DNA of 64,000 nt from Helicobacter pylori (GCF_016748675.1 NZ_CP051534.1:1550001-1614000); one strand, 5' to 3'; shown: positions 8,304-17,125, counted from the first letter of the stretch. Numbers and translations: made by a program. Notes: a model not told the origin generated them from the letters alone.

Positions 8304-9872
8304 ATGCGAGATTTCAATAACGCTCAAATCACACGCTTAAAAGTGCGTCAAAACGCTGTTTTTGAAAAATTGGATCTGGAGTTTAAAGACGGCTTGAGCG
8401 CGATTAGTGGGGCTAGTGGGGTGGGGAAAAGCGTCCTTATTGCGAGCCTTTTAGGGGCGTTTGGGCTTAAAGAAAGCAACGCTTCAAACATTGAAGTGGA
8501 ATTGATCGCGCCTTTTTTAGACACGGAAGAATACGGCATTTTTAGAGAAGATAACCACGAACCTTTAGTCATCAGCGTGATTAAAAAAGAAAAAACGCGC
8601 TATTTTTTAAACCAAACAAGCCTGTCTAAAAACACGCTCAAAGCGTTATTAAAAGGTTTGATCAAACGCTTATCTAACGACAGATTCAGCCAGAATGAAC
8701 TCAACGATATTTTAATGCTCTCCTTACTGGATGGCTATATCCAAAACGAAAACCAGGCGTTTAGCCCCCTTTTAGGCGCACTTGAAGAAAAATTCACTCA
8801 TTTAGAAAAGCTAGAAAAAGAAAGGCGATTGTTAGAGGATAAAAAGCGTTTCCAAAAGGATTTAGAAGAACGATTGAATTTTGAAAAAATGAAATTAGAG
8901 AGACTGGATTTAAAAGAAGATGAATACGAACGCCTTTTAGAGCAAAAAAAATTGCTCTCTAGTAAGGAAAAATTGAACGATAAAATCGCTCTGGCGTTAG
9001 AGGTGCTAGAAAATACCCACAAAATCACGCATGCTTTAGAGAGCGTGGGCCATAGCGCGGAGTTTTTAAAAAGCGCTTTGTTAGAAGCGAGCGCTCTGTT
9101 GGAAAAAGAGCAGGCTAAATTAGAAGAGTGCGAGCGTTTGGATATTGAAAAAGTGCTAGAAAGGCTTGGCATGCTAAGCGGGTTCATTAAGGATTACGGG
9201 AGCATTGCGCATGCTAAAGAACGATTAGGGCATGTTAAAAACGAATTGCATAACCTAAAAGAAATTGACCATTATTGCGAAACTTACCACAAAGAAATAG
9301 AGCAATTAAAAACCGAATGCTTGAAATTGTGCGAAGAAATAAGCGGCTTTAGAAAAGAGTATTTAGCCGGTTTTAACGCTCTTTTAAGCGTTAAGGCTAA
9401 AGATTTGCTTTTAAAAAGCCCTAGTTTGGTTTTAGAAGAAGCTCCCATGAGCGAAAAAGGCGCTCAAAAACTCGTTTTGCATTTGCAAAATTCCCAATTA
9501 GAAACCTTAAGCTCTGGAGAATACAGCCGTTTGAGGCTGGCGTTCATGCTTTTAGAAATGGAGTTTTTAAAGGATTTTAAAGGCGTGTTGGTGTTAGATG
9601 AAATGGATTCCAATTTGAGCGGCGAAGAGAGTTTGGCGGTTTCTAAAGCCCTTGAAACCTTGAGCAGCCATTCGCAAATCTTTGCCATTTCGCACCAAGT
9701 CCATATCCCAGCGCTCGCTAAAAACCATATTCTCGTTTTCAAAGAAAATCACAAAAGCTTTGCAAAAACCCTTAATAATGAAGAAAGGGTTTTAGAAATC
9801 GCGCGCATGATAGGGGGGAGCGAGAATATAGAGAGCGCGATTTCTTTCGCTAAGGAAAAATTAAAGGTGTGA
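8304..9872 (+). CDS. recN: DNA repair ATPase RecN
   Basis: RecN is an SMC-like ATPase that acts at double-strand breaks during recombinational repair. Walker A GASGVGKS is at 36-43. A long charged coiled coil (about 160-330) separates it from the C-terminal ATPase half, with signature LSSGEYSRLRL near 402 and Walker B VLVLDEMDSNLSG near 428. At 522 residues it is shorter than the roughly 550 of other bacteria but usual for H. pylori. The Walker A loop reads GASGVGKS instead of GETGAGKS. AAAGGG precedes the ATG. Confidence 0.94.
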   Translation: MRDFNNAQITRLKVRQNAVFEKLDLEFKDGLSAISGASGVGKSVLIASLLGAFGLKESNASNIEVELIAPFLDTEEYGIFREDNHEPLVISVIKKEKTRYFLNQTSLSKNTLKALLKGLIKRLSNDRFSQNELNDILMLSLLDGYIQNENQAFSPLLGALEEKFTHLEKLEKERRLLEDKKRFQKDLEERLNFEKMKLERLDLKEDEYERLLEQKKLLSSKEKLNDKIALALEVLENTHKITHALESVGHSAEFLKSALLEASALLEKEQAKLEECERLDIEKVLERLGMLSGFIKDYGSIAHAKERLGHVKNELHNLKEIDHYCETYHKEIEQLKTECLKLCEEISGFRKEYLAGFNALLSVKAKDLLLKSPSLVLEEAPMSEKGAQKLVLHLQNSQLETLSSGEYSRLRLAFMLLEMEFLKDFKGVLVLDEMDSNLSGEESLAVSKALETLSSHSQIFAISHQVHIPALAKNHILVFKENHKSFAKTLNNEERVLEIARMIGGSENIESAISFAKEKLKV

Positions 9873-11182
9873 TGATGAAGTTTTTTCTTTTAAAGAAATT
9901 CAGCGAATTTTTAAATATTCAAACGCATTTTAACCTCAAGCGCTTGAGTGCGTCTGGCTTTTTATTAGAGGCTTTTTCTAAAGAAAAACACGCCTTTGTT
10001 GTGGATTTGAGCACGCCTTATATCGGTTTGTCTAAAAAACCCCCAGAGAGCGTTTTAAAAAACACTTTAGCGTTAGATTTTTGTTTGAATAAATTCACTA
10101 AAAACGCCAAAATTTTACAAGCAAACATCATTGATAACGATCGGATTTTAGAAATCAAGGGCGCTAAAGATTTGGCTTATAAGAGTGAAAATTTTATTTT
10201 GCGTTTAGAAATGATCCCTAAAAAAGCCAACCTCATGATTTTAGATAAAGAAAAATGCGTGATAGAAGCCTTTCGTTTTAATGACAGGGTCGCTAAAAAC
10301 GATATTTTAGGGGCATTGCCTCCTAATATTTACGAGCATCAAGAAGAGGATTTGGATTTTAAGGGATTGTTAGACATTTTAGAAAAAGATTTTTTATCCT
10401 ATCAGCATAAAGAATTGGAACACAAAAAAAATCAAATCATCAAGCGATTAAGCGCCCAAAAAGAACGCTTGAAAGAAAAATTAGAAAAACTAGAAGATCC
10501 TAAAAATTTACAATTGGAAGCGAAAGAATTGCAAACTCAAGCCCAGCTCTTGCTCACTTACCAGCATTTAATCCATAAGCATGAAAGCCGCGTGGTCTTA
10601 AAGGATTTTGAAGATAAAGAATGCGCGATTGAAATTGATAAGAGCATGCCCTTGAACGCTTTTATCAATAAAAAATTCACTCTCAGTAAAAAAAAGAAAC
10701 AAAAATCGCAATTCTTGTATTTAGAAGAAGAGAATCTAAAAGAAAAAATCGCTTTTAAAGAAAATCAAATTAATTATGTTAAAGGAGCAAAAGAAGAAAG
10801 CGTTTTAGAAATGTTTATGCCGGTAAAAAATTCTAAAATCAAACGCCCGATGAGCGGGTATGAAGTGCTGTATTATAAGGATTTTAAAATCGGTTTAGGG
10901 AAAAACCAAAAAGAAAATGTCAAACTCTTACAAGACGCAAGAGCGAATGATTTATGGATGCATGTAAGAGATATTCCTGGATCGCATTTGATCGTTTTTT
11001 GCCAAAAGAATGCGCCCAGAGATGAGATCATTATGGAATTAGCCAAAATGTTGATTAAAATGCAAAAAGATGTGTTTAATAGTTACGAAATTGACTACAC
11101 GCAACGAAAATTTGTCAAAATCATCAAAGGAGCTAATGTCATTTACTCAAAATACCGAACTATTAGTCTAAAGGACACTTAA
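9869..11182 (+). CDS. NFACT-family protein (RqcH/Fbp-like)
   Basis: The 437-residue protein (HP1392 in my recollection) was annotated as fibronectin-binding. The family is better known for ribosome-associated quality control. The NFACT-R domain is clear near 356-380 (ANDLWMHVRDIPGSHLIVF), after a coiled coil at about 190-230 and an NFACT-N type start. It is shorter than the roughly 570 residues of Bacillus RqcH, so whether it adds Ala tails is open. Start choices are GTG 9869, ATG 9872 or ATG 9875; ATG 9872 overlaps the recN stop as TGATG and suits translational coupling. Confidence 0.82.
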   Translation: MMMKFFLLKKFSEFLNIQTHFNLKRLSASGFLLEAFSKEKHAFVVDLSTPYIGLSKKPPESVLKNTLALDFCLNKFTKNAKILQANIIDNDRILEIKGAKDLAYKSENFILRLEMIPKKANLMILDKEKCVIEAFRFNDRVAKNDILGALPPNIYEHQEEDLDFKGLLDILEKDFLSYQHKELEHKKNQIIKRLSAQKERLKEKLEKLEDPKNLQLEAKELQTQAQLLLTYQHLIHKHESRVVLKDFEDKECAIEIDKSMPLNAFINKKFTLSKKKKQKSQFLYLEEENLKEKIAFKENQINYVKGAKEESVLEMFMPVKNSKIKRPMSGYEVLYYKDFKIGLGKNQKENVKLLQDARANDLWMHVRDIPGSHLIVFCQKNAPRDEIIMELAKMLIKMQKDVFNSYEIDYTQRKFVKIIKGANVIYSKYRTISLKDT

Positions 11183-11200
11183 ACACTTAAGGAGGTTAGC

Positions 11201-11497
11201 ATGGGTGTTTCAGCTTTAGGCAATGTAACTTACATCAACCAAAACGCTCCTTTAAATTCTGCTATCCAACAGGGTGCAAGAAGTGATATGTTGGATTTAG
11301 CGCAAAGCTTTCAGAATAAGCTTGAATTAGCCCAAGAAACAAGGGCGTTAGAAAACATGCAAGCTATTAGCGATAAAGACCCTAAAGAAGGCTCTAAAAA
11401 CCGCTATCAAAACAGCCGAAGGGCTAAGGCGTTTGGCTTGGAAGAAGAAGAAATTGAATTGTGGCATGAAGAGCATTTGTTGGATATTGTGGGGTAG
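11201..11497 (+). CDS. Conserved small protein of unknown function
   Basis: This 98-residue protein has the strongest ribosome binding site in this block (TAAGGAGG, 7 bases before ATG), so it is clearly translated. It has no signal peptide or membrane segment. It begins MGVSALGNVTYINQ, has a helical charged middle and ends with an acidic tail (GLEEEEIELWHEEHLLDIVG). I recognise it as conserved in H. pylori but cannot name a family. It follows the NFACT gene by 18 bases and is closed by a terminator, so it ends the nadK-recN-NFACT gene run. Confidence 0.8.
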   Translation: MGVSALGNVTYINQNAPLNSAIQQGARSDMLDLAQSFQNKLELAQETRALENMQAISDKDPKEGSKNRYQNSRRAKAFGLEEEEIELWHEEHLLDIVG

Positions 11498-11514
11498 GGC
11501 GTCGCAAATAATCC

Positions 11515-11535
11515 CCCATTCTTTTATGGGTTTTT
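11515..11535 (+). terminator. Rho-independent terminator after the 98-residue gene
   Basis: CCCAT (11515-11519) pairs with ATGGG (11526-11530) across a 6-base loop, followed by TTTTT. It closes the nadK to 98-residue gene run. Confidence 0.6.
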
Positions 11536-11543
11536 GCTATAAA
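11535..11543 (+). promoter_or_regulatory. Extended -10 box for the small Sel1-like gene
   Basis: TGCTATAAA directly follows the terminator U tract and lies 71 bases upstream of the next start codon. It would give a leader of about 65 bases. Confidence 0.5.
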
Positions 11544-11614
11544 ACGATAACAAAGCGGCTAAAACCCTACCTTTTAAACATTAAAGTTTTGAGCGTCAAT
11601 ACTGGTTAAGTGGT

Positions 11615-11827
11615 ATGAGCGTCAAAAAAGCGGTTTTTAGGGTTTTGTATTTGGGGGTGTTGTGTTTATGTGGGGGGTTAATGGCAGAGCAAGACCCTAA
11701 AGAGCTCATACTTTCAGGTATAATTATTTACGCGGATAAAAATTTCACTAGAGCCAAGAAATATTTTGAAAAAGCTTGCGGATTAGGGTTAAAAGAAGCA
11801 TGCGGCATTCTCAAAGAGCAAAAATGA
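11615..11827 (+). CDS. Secreted single-repeat Sel1/Hcp-like protein
   Basis: The 70-residue product has a signal peptide (about 1-24, ending GGLMA). The mature part holds roughly one Sel1-type helical hairpin: FTRAKKYFEKACGLGLKEACGIL. Cys55 and Cys63 are spaced as in the disulfide-bonded repeats of the H. pylori cysteine-rich Hcp proteins. Larger Hcp proteins carry four or more repeats and are secreted or periplasmic; this is a minimal or decayed relative. No strong ribosome binding site precedes the ATG. It converges on dnaQ. Confidence 0.7.
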   Translation: MSVKKAVFRVLYLGVLCLCGGLMAEQDPKELILSGIIIYADKNFTRAKKYFEKACGLGLKEACGILKEQK

Positions 11828-11874
11828 TGGAATAAAATCCTAGCCGTAATCAAACCCAATTAAACAATTTTCGT

Positions 11875-12738
11875 TTAACTGGTTGCTTTTATGATATTTA
11901 ACAAACCCTTTGTCCTCTCAAAAAGAGGAAATGGCGATAGAGTCTCTTGGTGTCTAGCTCTTGGAGGCCTTTTGATCAAGGTGTTAGCGCATTTGGAAAA
12001 ATCAATCAAATCCATTGTCGTTTTGATGTAATTGGGCAAGTTTAATAAGCATATTTCAAAGAGCTTATAGCTCGCTAAAGCGTCCGCATAGGCTCTATGG
12101 CTGACTTCTATACCAAACCCCAAAAGCTCTTTTAAAAAGCTCAAAGAATAACGCATGGACAAAATGGCTCGTTTGGATAAATCCAAAGTGCAAAGCTTTA
12201 AATTCAATAAGGGGCAATGCAATTTTTCCACAAAATAACGCCCTAAAAAGTTGTAATCAAAATTAGCGTTATGGGCTACAAACACGCTGTTGCCTAAAAA
12301 AAGCCGCAATTCTTGCAAAGCTTCATGCGCGCTTGGGGCGTTTAGGGTGTCTTCATAAGCGATTCCTGTAAGCTCAGCGATATAATCAGGCACGCTTTTG
12401 ACTTTCACAAGGGTTTCAAAACGATTGATGATTTCCCCCCCCTTTACTTGCACGGCTCCGATTTCTAAAATCTCATGCTTTAGGGGGCAAGAGCCGGTGG
12501 TTTCTAAATCAATAAAGGAAAAAACCTCATCTTTAAGGGGGGTTTTAAGGTTTTTGAGCGTGATTAAATTTTCGCTCGTTTCTACGAAATTAAGCCCGCA
12601 TGCTTTTAAATATTCCAAATTGACTTCATCATAAATAAGGCGAGAGAGCGATTTTTCTAGCATGCTTAAGCTTAAATCCTGGTGCTTTAAGCGAGCGATT
12701 AGGGCTTGAATGTCTTTATGCAAGAGATTTATTGGCAT
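11875..12738 (-). CDS. dnaQ: DnaQ-like 3'-5' exonuclease (DNA polymerase III epsilon family)
   Basis: This is a DEDDh exonuclease thought to proofread for DNA polymerase III. I chose ATG 12738 (287 residues, MPINLLHKDIQ); the frame extends 36 codons upstream, but that would bury 130 bases inside rpe. Exo I is FIDLETTGS (Asp77, Glu79), Exo II HNANFDYNFL and Exo III HRAYADALASY. An N-terminal extension of about 70 residues precedes the nuclease domain, and a basic tail (IKRPPRARHQET) follows it. The start overlaps the rpe 3' end by 23 bases, so the two are probably cotranscribed. Confidence 0.9.
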   Translation of the reverse strand: MPINLLHKDIQALIARLKHQDLSLSMLEKSLSRLIYDEVNLEYLKACGLNFVETSENLITLKNLKTPLKDEVFSFIDLETTGSCPLKHEILEIGAVQVKGGEIINRFETLVKVKSVPDYIAELTGIAYEDTLNAPSAHEALQELRLFLGNSVFVAHNANFDYNFLGRYFVEKLHCPLLNLKLCTLDLSKRAILSMRYSLSFLKELLGFGIEVSHRAYADALASYKLFEICLLNLPNYIKTTMDLIDFSKCANTLIKRPPRARHQETLSPFPLFERTKGLLNIIKATS

Positions 12739-13369
12739 TCTGTAAGCCTTCAATAGCCAGCTTACGATCTTTGGATTTAAAAATATAACTCCCTGAAACC
12801 ACCACATCCACGCCCGCTTGTTGGAGTTCAAAGATATTTGTATCATTCACGCCCCCATCCACTTCTAAAAGACAGCTAGGGTTGTAGCGTTTGATCAGTT
12901 CCTTGACTTTCAGGCATTTTTCTAGCACCAGATCTAAAAACTTCTGCCCGCCAAAGCCCGGATTCACACTCATTAAAAGCACTAGCCCCACGCTTTCTAG
13001 CAAGTATTTAACGCTTTCTTCATGCGTGTGGGGGTTTAGGACAACGCCTGGCGTGATGCCTGAATTTCTAATGAGTTGCAACACCCTGTGGGGGTGCTTT
13101 TCATTTTCTGCATGAATGCTGATGATTTGCGGTTTTAAAGGAGCGAACAATCCCACAAAAAAGCTCGCGTTTTCTACCATTAAATGCACATCTAAAGGCA
13201 CTTGGCTCATTTGAGTAACATTCTCTAAAATCACAGGCCCCATGGTTAAATTAGGCACATAATGCCCATCCATCACATCCACATGCAAAAAATCAGCGTT
13301 ACTCACGCTCTCTATCTCTTTGGCTAAATGCATAAAATCAGCGCTCAAAAGGCTCGGAGCTACTTTCAA
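12716..13369 (-). CDS. rpe: Ribulose-phosphate 3-epimerase
   Basis: Rpe interconverts D-ribulose 5-phosphate and D-xylulose 5-phosphate in the pentose phosphate pathway. The 217-residue TIM barrel has the metal ligands His29 and Asp31 (FLHVDVMDGHYVPN), His62 (LDVHLMVE) and the Asp of LEVDGGVN. Phosphate-binding loops appear in MSVNPGFGGQKF and VVSGSYIF. The length is normal. It heads a leftward pair with dnaQ and is divergent from fbp, another sugar-phosphate enzyme. Confidence 0.96.
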   Translation of the reverse strand: MKVAPSLLSADFMHLAKEIESVSNADFLHVDVMDGHYVPNLTMGPVILENVTQMSQVPLDVHLMVENASFFVGLFAPLKPQIISIHAENEKHPHRVLQLIRNSGITPGVVLNPHTHEESVKYLLESVGLVLLMSVNPGFGGQKFLDLVLEKCLKVKELIKRYNPSCLLEVDGGVNDTNIFELQQAGVDVVVSGSYIFKSKDRKLAIEGLQNANKSLA

Positions 13370-13398
13370 AATACTTCCCTATTTTCAATGTTTTCAAG

Positions 13399-13404
13399 TA
13401 AAAT
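13399..13404 (+). promoter_or_regulatory. Candidate -10 box for fbp
   Basis: TAAAAT lies 35 bases upstream of the fbp ATG in the short rpe/fbp divergent region. Confidence 0.4.
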
Positions 13405-13439
13405 ATTAGCATCTTTAATCAAATCATAAAAGGGTTTTT

Positions 13440-14312
13440 ATGGATTACAAACATTTTAAAGGCAAGCATGCAAACATCGTTATAAAAATCATCAGTCTTT
13501 TAGAAAAAGGGGTTAAAAAAGCCCAAGAAATTTTAGAAAAGCCGGACGCTGGGAGTTACACTAAGCTAGAAAACAGCAGCGGGGATACGCCCATTAAAGC
13601 GGATTTAGCCCTAGACAAATTTTTAGAAGAAACTTTTTTGAGTTTAGAAAACATCAAAAGCGTTTTTAGTGAAGAAAAAGAAACGCCCGTTACTAAAGAA
13701 AACGGCTCTTATTTGATCGCTTATGACCCACTAGATGGGAGCTCAGTCATGGAGGCGAATTTCTTAGTAGGCACGATTATAGGGGTTTATGAAAAGGATT
13801 ATAAGGCGCAAAATTTAGTTGCAAGCCTTTATGTGGTTTTTGGGCATAAAATAGAATTAATGGTGGCTTTAGACAAGGTTTATCGTTACGCTTTTTACCA
13901 AAACAAGTTTCATTTTATAGAAACCATCGTTTTAGAAAATAAGGGTAAAATCGTCGCTAGCGGAGGCAATCAAAAGGATTTTTCTTTGGGCTTAAAAAAG
14001 GCTTTAGAAGGGTTTTTTGCAGAAAATTACCGCTTACGATATTCAGGATCTATGGTGGCCGATGTCCATCATGTGTTGGTTAAAAAAGGCGGAATGTTTT
14101 CCTACCCGCAAAAGAAATTGCGAAAGCTTTTTGAAGTCTTTCCTTTAGCCTTGATGGTTGAAAAAGCTAAAGGGGAAGCGTTTTATTTTGATAAAGGGGT
14201 TAAAAAGCGTTTGCTAGAGCAAAGCGTAGAAAATTACCATGAAAAAAGCGAATGCTATTTAGCCAGCCAGCATGAAGCTCAGATTTTAGAAAAATATTTA
14301 AAGGGAGAATGA
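13440..14312 (+). CDS. fbp: Fructose-1,6-bisphosphatase class I
   Basis: This enzyme hydrolyses fructose 1,6-bisphosphate to fructose 6-phosphate, the committed step of gluconeogenesis, which H. pylori depends on. The metal-binding signature YDPLDGSSVMEANF is at 95-108 (Asp96, Asp99, Gly100). SEEKE (77-81) supplies further metal ligands, and YSGSMVADVHHVL is the sugar-phosphate site. At 290 residues it is shorter than the 330-residue norm but typical for H. pylori (HP1385). Its stop overlaps the start of the next small gene by 4 bases. Confidence 0.95.
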   Translation: MDYKHFKGKHANIVIKIISLLEKGVKKAQEILEKPDAGSYTKLENSSGDTPIKADLALDKFLEETFLSLENIKSVFSEEKETPVTKENGSYLIAYDPLDGSSVMEANFLVGTIIGVYEKDYKAQNLVASLYVVFGHKIELMVALDKVYRYAFYQNKFHFIETIVLENKGKIVASGGNQKDFSLGLKKALEGFFAENYRLRYSGSMVADVHHVLVKKGGMFSYPQKKLRKLFEVFPLALMVEKAKGEAFYFDKGVKKRLLEQSVENYHEKSECYLASQHEAQILEKYLKGE

Positions 14313-14515
14313 TGCAAAATAGCGCTAAAAAATTAGAATATGAAGAGCGTTTTAATGACGCTCTTTTGAAATTGCAAGCATGCCAAGAAGAAAAGCAAGT
14401 AACAAGCTGCTTGAAATGCGAGAAGGTTTTAAAATGCGAGATTCGCAACAGCTATGTGGATGCGGCTTATGAGAGCATGAGTTTAGGCGAAGCGGGCGGG
14501 TTTGATTTCAACTAA
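14309..14515 (+). CDS. Small four-cysteine protein of unknown function
   Basis: The 68-residue product has Cys25, Cys34, Cys37 and Cys43, a spacing (C-x8-C-x2-C-x5-C) that could bind zinc or an iron-sulfur cluster; that is inference. The C terminus (DAAYESMSLGEAGGFDFN) looks conserved, and I recall relatives across Campylobacterota. The start (ATGATG) overlaps the fbp stop by 4 bases, so it is translationally coupled to fbp. It sits 12 bases before the methyltransferase gene. Function not known to me. Confidence 0.75.
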   Translation: MMQNSAKKLEYEERFNDALLKLQACQEEKQVTSCLKCEKVLKCEIRNSYVDAAYESMSLGEAGGFDFN

Positions 14516-14527
14516 AATGGGATTAAA

Positions 14528-15424
14528 ATGGTTAGTAATACTACCTTGCAAAAGAATTTAGACGCTTTTTACACCCACCCCAAGATCGCGCGATTTTGTT
14601 TGGATTTATTAAAAGATCTCATCAATCAAAATCTAGGGCTAGACTTAAACGCGTTCCATTTTTTAGAGCCAAGTGCAGGGAGTGGGAGCTTTGTTGATGC
14701 GTTAAAAGGATTAGGGATTGCCGATTGGGACGCCCTTGATATTGCCCCTAAAGCTCAAGGCATTCAAAAAAAAGATTATTTGTTGGAATTGATTGAGTTT
14801 AACAAAAAGCGTGTTATTATTGGCAACCCTCCTTTTGGGCATAGAGGGAAATTAGCCCTAGATTTTTTAAACAAATCTTTAAACGAAGCGCCTATTGTAG
14901 CGTTTATTTTGCCCAATTTATTCAAGCGCTATTCTATTCAAAAACACATTGATAAGCGTGCAAAATTGGTTTTAAACGCTGATTTAGAGAAAAACGCTTT
15001 TATTTTTAATGAACGGCCCTATGATGTGAAATGCGTTTTTCAAATCTATATGCATAAAAATATCGCCCTAAATCTTAAAGACGAACGCATCATTGCACCC
15101 CCTAAAATCCGCCATAGTGACTTTATTACTTACATTCATAACAACACACCACACACCCTAAAATATTTCAACAAAGAAAAATACCAATGGGATTTTGCGG
15201 TGGTGAGACAAGGCTTTTATGATTACAACGAAAAGATCACCAATGCAAATTTACTGATTAAAAACCGACAATATTTTTTCATTAAAGCCCACTCCAAAGA
15301 AGCTTTAAGGATTATCCATAAAATTGATTTTAACAAACTCGCTCATAAAAACACGCAAGTTTTAGGGTTTTCTACTTATGATTTTGTGGAAGAATATTGC
15401 AAATTAAAGGGAATGCATGCTTGA
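14528..15424 (+). CDS. N6-adenine DNA methyltransferase (type II-like)
   Basis: The 298-residue protein has motif X DAFYTHP at 12-18, the S-adenosylmethionine loop FLEPSAGSGSF at 45-55, an acidic motif II (LDIAPK) and the catalytic NPPF at 100-103. NPPF is the adenine-amino form of motif IV. The C-terminal 150 residues would hold target recognition. It overlaps the next gene, a PD-(D/E)XK nuclease, by 8 bases, so the two look like a type II restriction-modification pair. The recognition sequence cannot be told from the sequence. I think of it as HP1383. Confidence 0.82.
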   Translation: MVSNTTLQKNLDAFYTHPKIARFCLDLLKDLINQNLGLDLNAFHFLEPSAGSGSFVDALKGLGIADWDALDIAPKAQGIQKKDYLLELIEFNKKRVIIGNPPFGHRGKLALDFLNKSLNEAPIVAFILPNLFKRYSIQKHIDKRAKLVLNADLEKNAFIFNERPYDVKCVFQIYMHKNIALNLKDERIIAPPKIRHSDFITYIHNNTPHTLKYFNKEKYQWDFAVVRQGFYDYNEKITNANLLIKNRQYFFIKAHSKEALRIIHKIDFNKLAHKNTQVLGFSTYDFVEEYCKLKGMHA

Positions 15425-16148
15425 AAAAGTGTTCCAAGAAATTACCAATAAAAGAAAGTTTTTTGCAAGTTCTAGCACAGGGGAGCAGTTTGAAAACCAA
15501 TTTAGGAATGAATTAAAAAAACACTTTAGCGAAATCAACGGCGATTTAACAGAAAGATTAAGCCATATTGAAGAAAAGCCTAATAAGGAAATCAAAACCG
15601 CTTTTAACCAACTCAAAAAGCAAGTTTTAGAAAAAAATCACCCACACACCCTTAAAAACCCTTTTTCAAACCTTACAAGCCATTTTTTATACCAGCCTTT
15701 TGGCTCACAAAATTACCCTGATTTTTTGGTTTTTATTTTTGATCATGTGGTGGGGATTGAAATCAAGTTTTCTAAAAACGATAAGGGTGAAAAAAATATT
15801 CAAACTTCTCGCCCCATGTGGAATTCAAACCTACCTAAACCCAATGCGATTTATGTGTATGGAGTCGCTAATGCAAACATCACTTTTTTTAAAGGCTCAG
15901 ATATTTTGAGTTATGAAACCAGAGAGGTCTTACTCAAGTATTTTGATACTTTAGATAAAGATGAAGAAAGTTTGAAAAACGCCTTAAAGGATTTAGAAAA
16001 CCCTTTTGGGTTTGCCCCCTACATCAGAAAAGCTTATGAGCATAAAAAGGAATTTTCTAACCACCACCAGATTGAAAGCTTCTTTTCGCATAATCACATT
16101 TTAAGAGAGCAGAATGTCTTAGAATTTTTGAAAACGCTCACTCATTAG
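15417..16148 (+). CDS. Putative PD-(D/E)XK restriction endonuclease
   Basis: The 243-residue protein has a PD-(D/E)XK core: Pro101-Asp102 in NYPDFLVF and Glu115-x-Lys117 in GIEIKFSKN. A helical N-terminal half (KEIKTAFNQLKKQVLEK) precedes it. Coupling to the methyltransferase by an 8-base overlap supports a restriction role; sequence alone does not prove activity. The frame is intact and full-looking. The gene ends next to what I believe is an inversion boundary compared with strain 26695. Confidence 0.72.
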   Translation: MLEKVFQEITNKRKFFASSSTGEQFENQFRNELKKHFSEINGDLTERLSHIEEKPNKEIKTAFNQLKKQVLEKNHPHTLKNPFSNLTSHFLYQPFGSQNYPDFLVFIFDHVVGIEIKFSKNDKGEKNIQTSRPMWNSNLPKPNAIYVYGVANANITFFKGSDILSYETREVLLKYFDTLDKDEESLKNALKDLENPFGFAPYIRKAYEHKKEFSNHHQIESFFSHNHILREQNVLEFLKTLTH

Positions 16149-16267
16149 TATATTCGCACCCATTTATCTATTTCTTGTAGAATACGAGTTTATTTTTAAT
16201 ATAAAGAAATTGATGATTAGTCTCATAGAAAAAGCCCCTTACATGCTCTCCCCCCCTTTTTTTTAAT

Positions 16268-17125
16268 TCAATGCACTTCGCTCCAAACTTTTCTTTTCCA
16301 TGCATAAGCCAAGAACGACAGCACTGCAAAGAAAATCATGATTTTTATCCCTAAAGTATTCCTTTCATGTTTTTTCCTATCGCCCGCTTTTTCCAAATAA
16401 GAAATGACTTGTTTTTGAGCCTTTTCACTCAACCCCACTCTAGGCATGGCCGTGCCAGGCAAAAGCTTTTGCGGATCGTTGATGAAAACGTTCAAGCCAT
16501 GTTCGCCCTTAGCCCTAATCATCATGGACAAATCAGGCGCATGAGAGCCTAAATAATTGGCTAGATCTTTAGGATCGCTAAAGGCCTTATCTTTCGCATA
16601 ATCTAGGCTATGGCACCTTTGACAGCTTTGGGCAAACACTTCCTTATCGCTCAAACTTTTAGGCAAAATAGAAGTGAGATACGCCACAATATCGCTCAAA
16701 TCTTGATCGCTAAATTGAGAAAAGGCCGGCATAGGATAGGGCCTTTCATCGTTGAATTTATGGCTCAATTTCGCCGTTTTCACAGGATCTTTGATGAAGT
16801 GGGCTAAGAAATTCGCGTTCAAAACCCCCGCCACATGGCTTAAATCCGGTGGCACAACCCCAAAAGAGTTGCTCGCGCTAAGACTATCCATAGGGGCTGG
16901 AATGTTTTGGGATTTAATGCCATGGCAAGCGGTGCAATTTTCGGATACAAGCTGTTTGCCCTTATTAGCGTCGCCATTTTTTAAATCCATCGGCTCTAAA
17001 TCCTTAAACGCAAAATCTGCCGGAGCGACTTTAGGGTGCATCACCGAATGCGCATAAGGCTCAACCCCATAATAAATCACGCCTACCACCACAATAAGGA
17101 TGATTAGAATCTTAAATTCTTTCAT
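16268..17125 (-). CDS. petC: Cytochrome bc1 complex, dihaem cytochrome c1-type subunit
   Basis: This subunit passes electrons from the Rieske centre to periplasmic cytochrome c. The 285-residue protein has an N-terminal membrane anchor (about 4-20), two haem sites (CTACH at 64-68 and CQRCH at 168-172), candidate axial-Met motifs (YPMPAFS, GTAMPRVG) and a C-terminal transmembrane helix (IKIMIFFAVLSFLAYAW). Two haems are the Campylobacterota form, unlike the one-haem c1 of proteobacterial models. It overlaps petB by 4 bases and is the last gene of the pet operon. Confidence 0.93.
   Translation of the reverse strand: MKEFKILIILIVVVGVIYYGVEPYAHSVMHPKVAPADFAFKDLEPMDLKNGDANKGKQLVSENCTACHGIKSQNIPAPMDSLSASNSFGVVPPDLSHVAGVLNANFLAHFIKDPVKTAKLSHKFNDERPYPMPAFSQFSDQDLSDIVAYLTSILPKSLSDKEVFAQSCQRCHSLDYAKDKAFSDPKDLANYLGSHAPDLSMMIRAKGEHGLNVFINDPQKLLPGTAMPRVGLSEKAQKQVISYLEKAGDRKKHERNTLGIKIMIFFAVLSFLAYAWKRKVWSEVH

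Noticed and set aside
9464-9742. Antisense frames inside recN and many other genes.
   Set aside because: They have no ribosome sites or family similarity and follow from codon bias of the true gene on the other strand.
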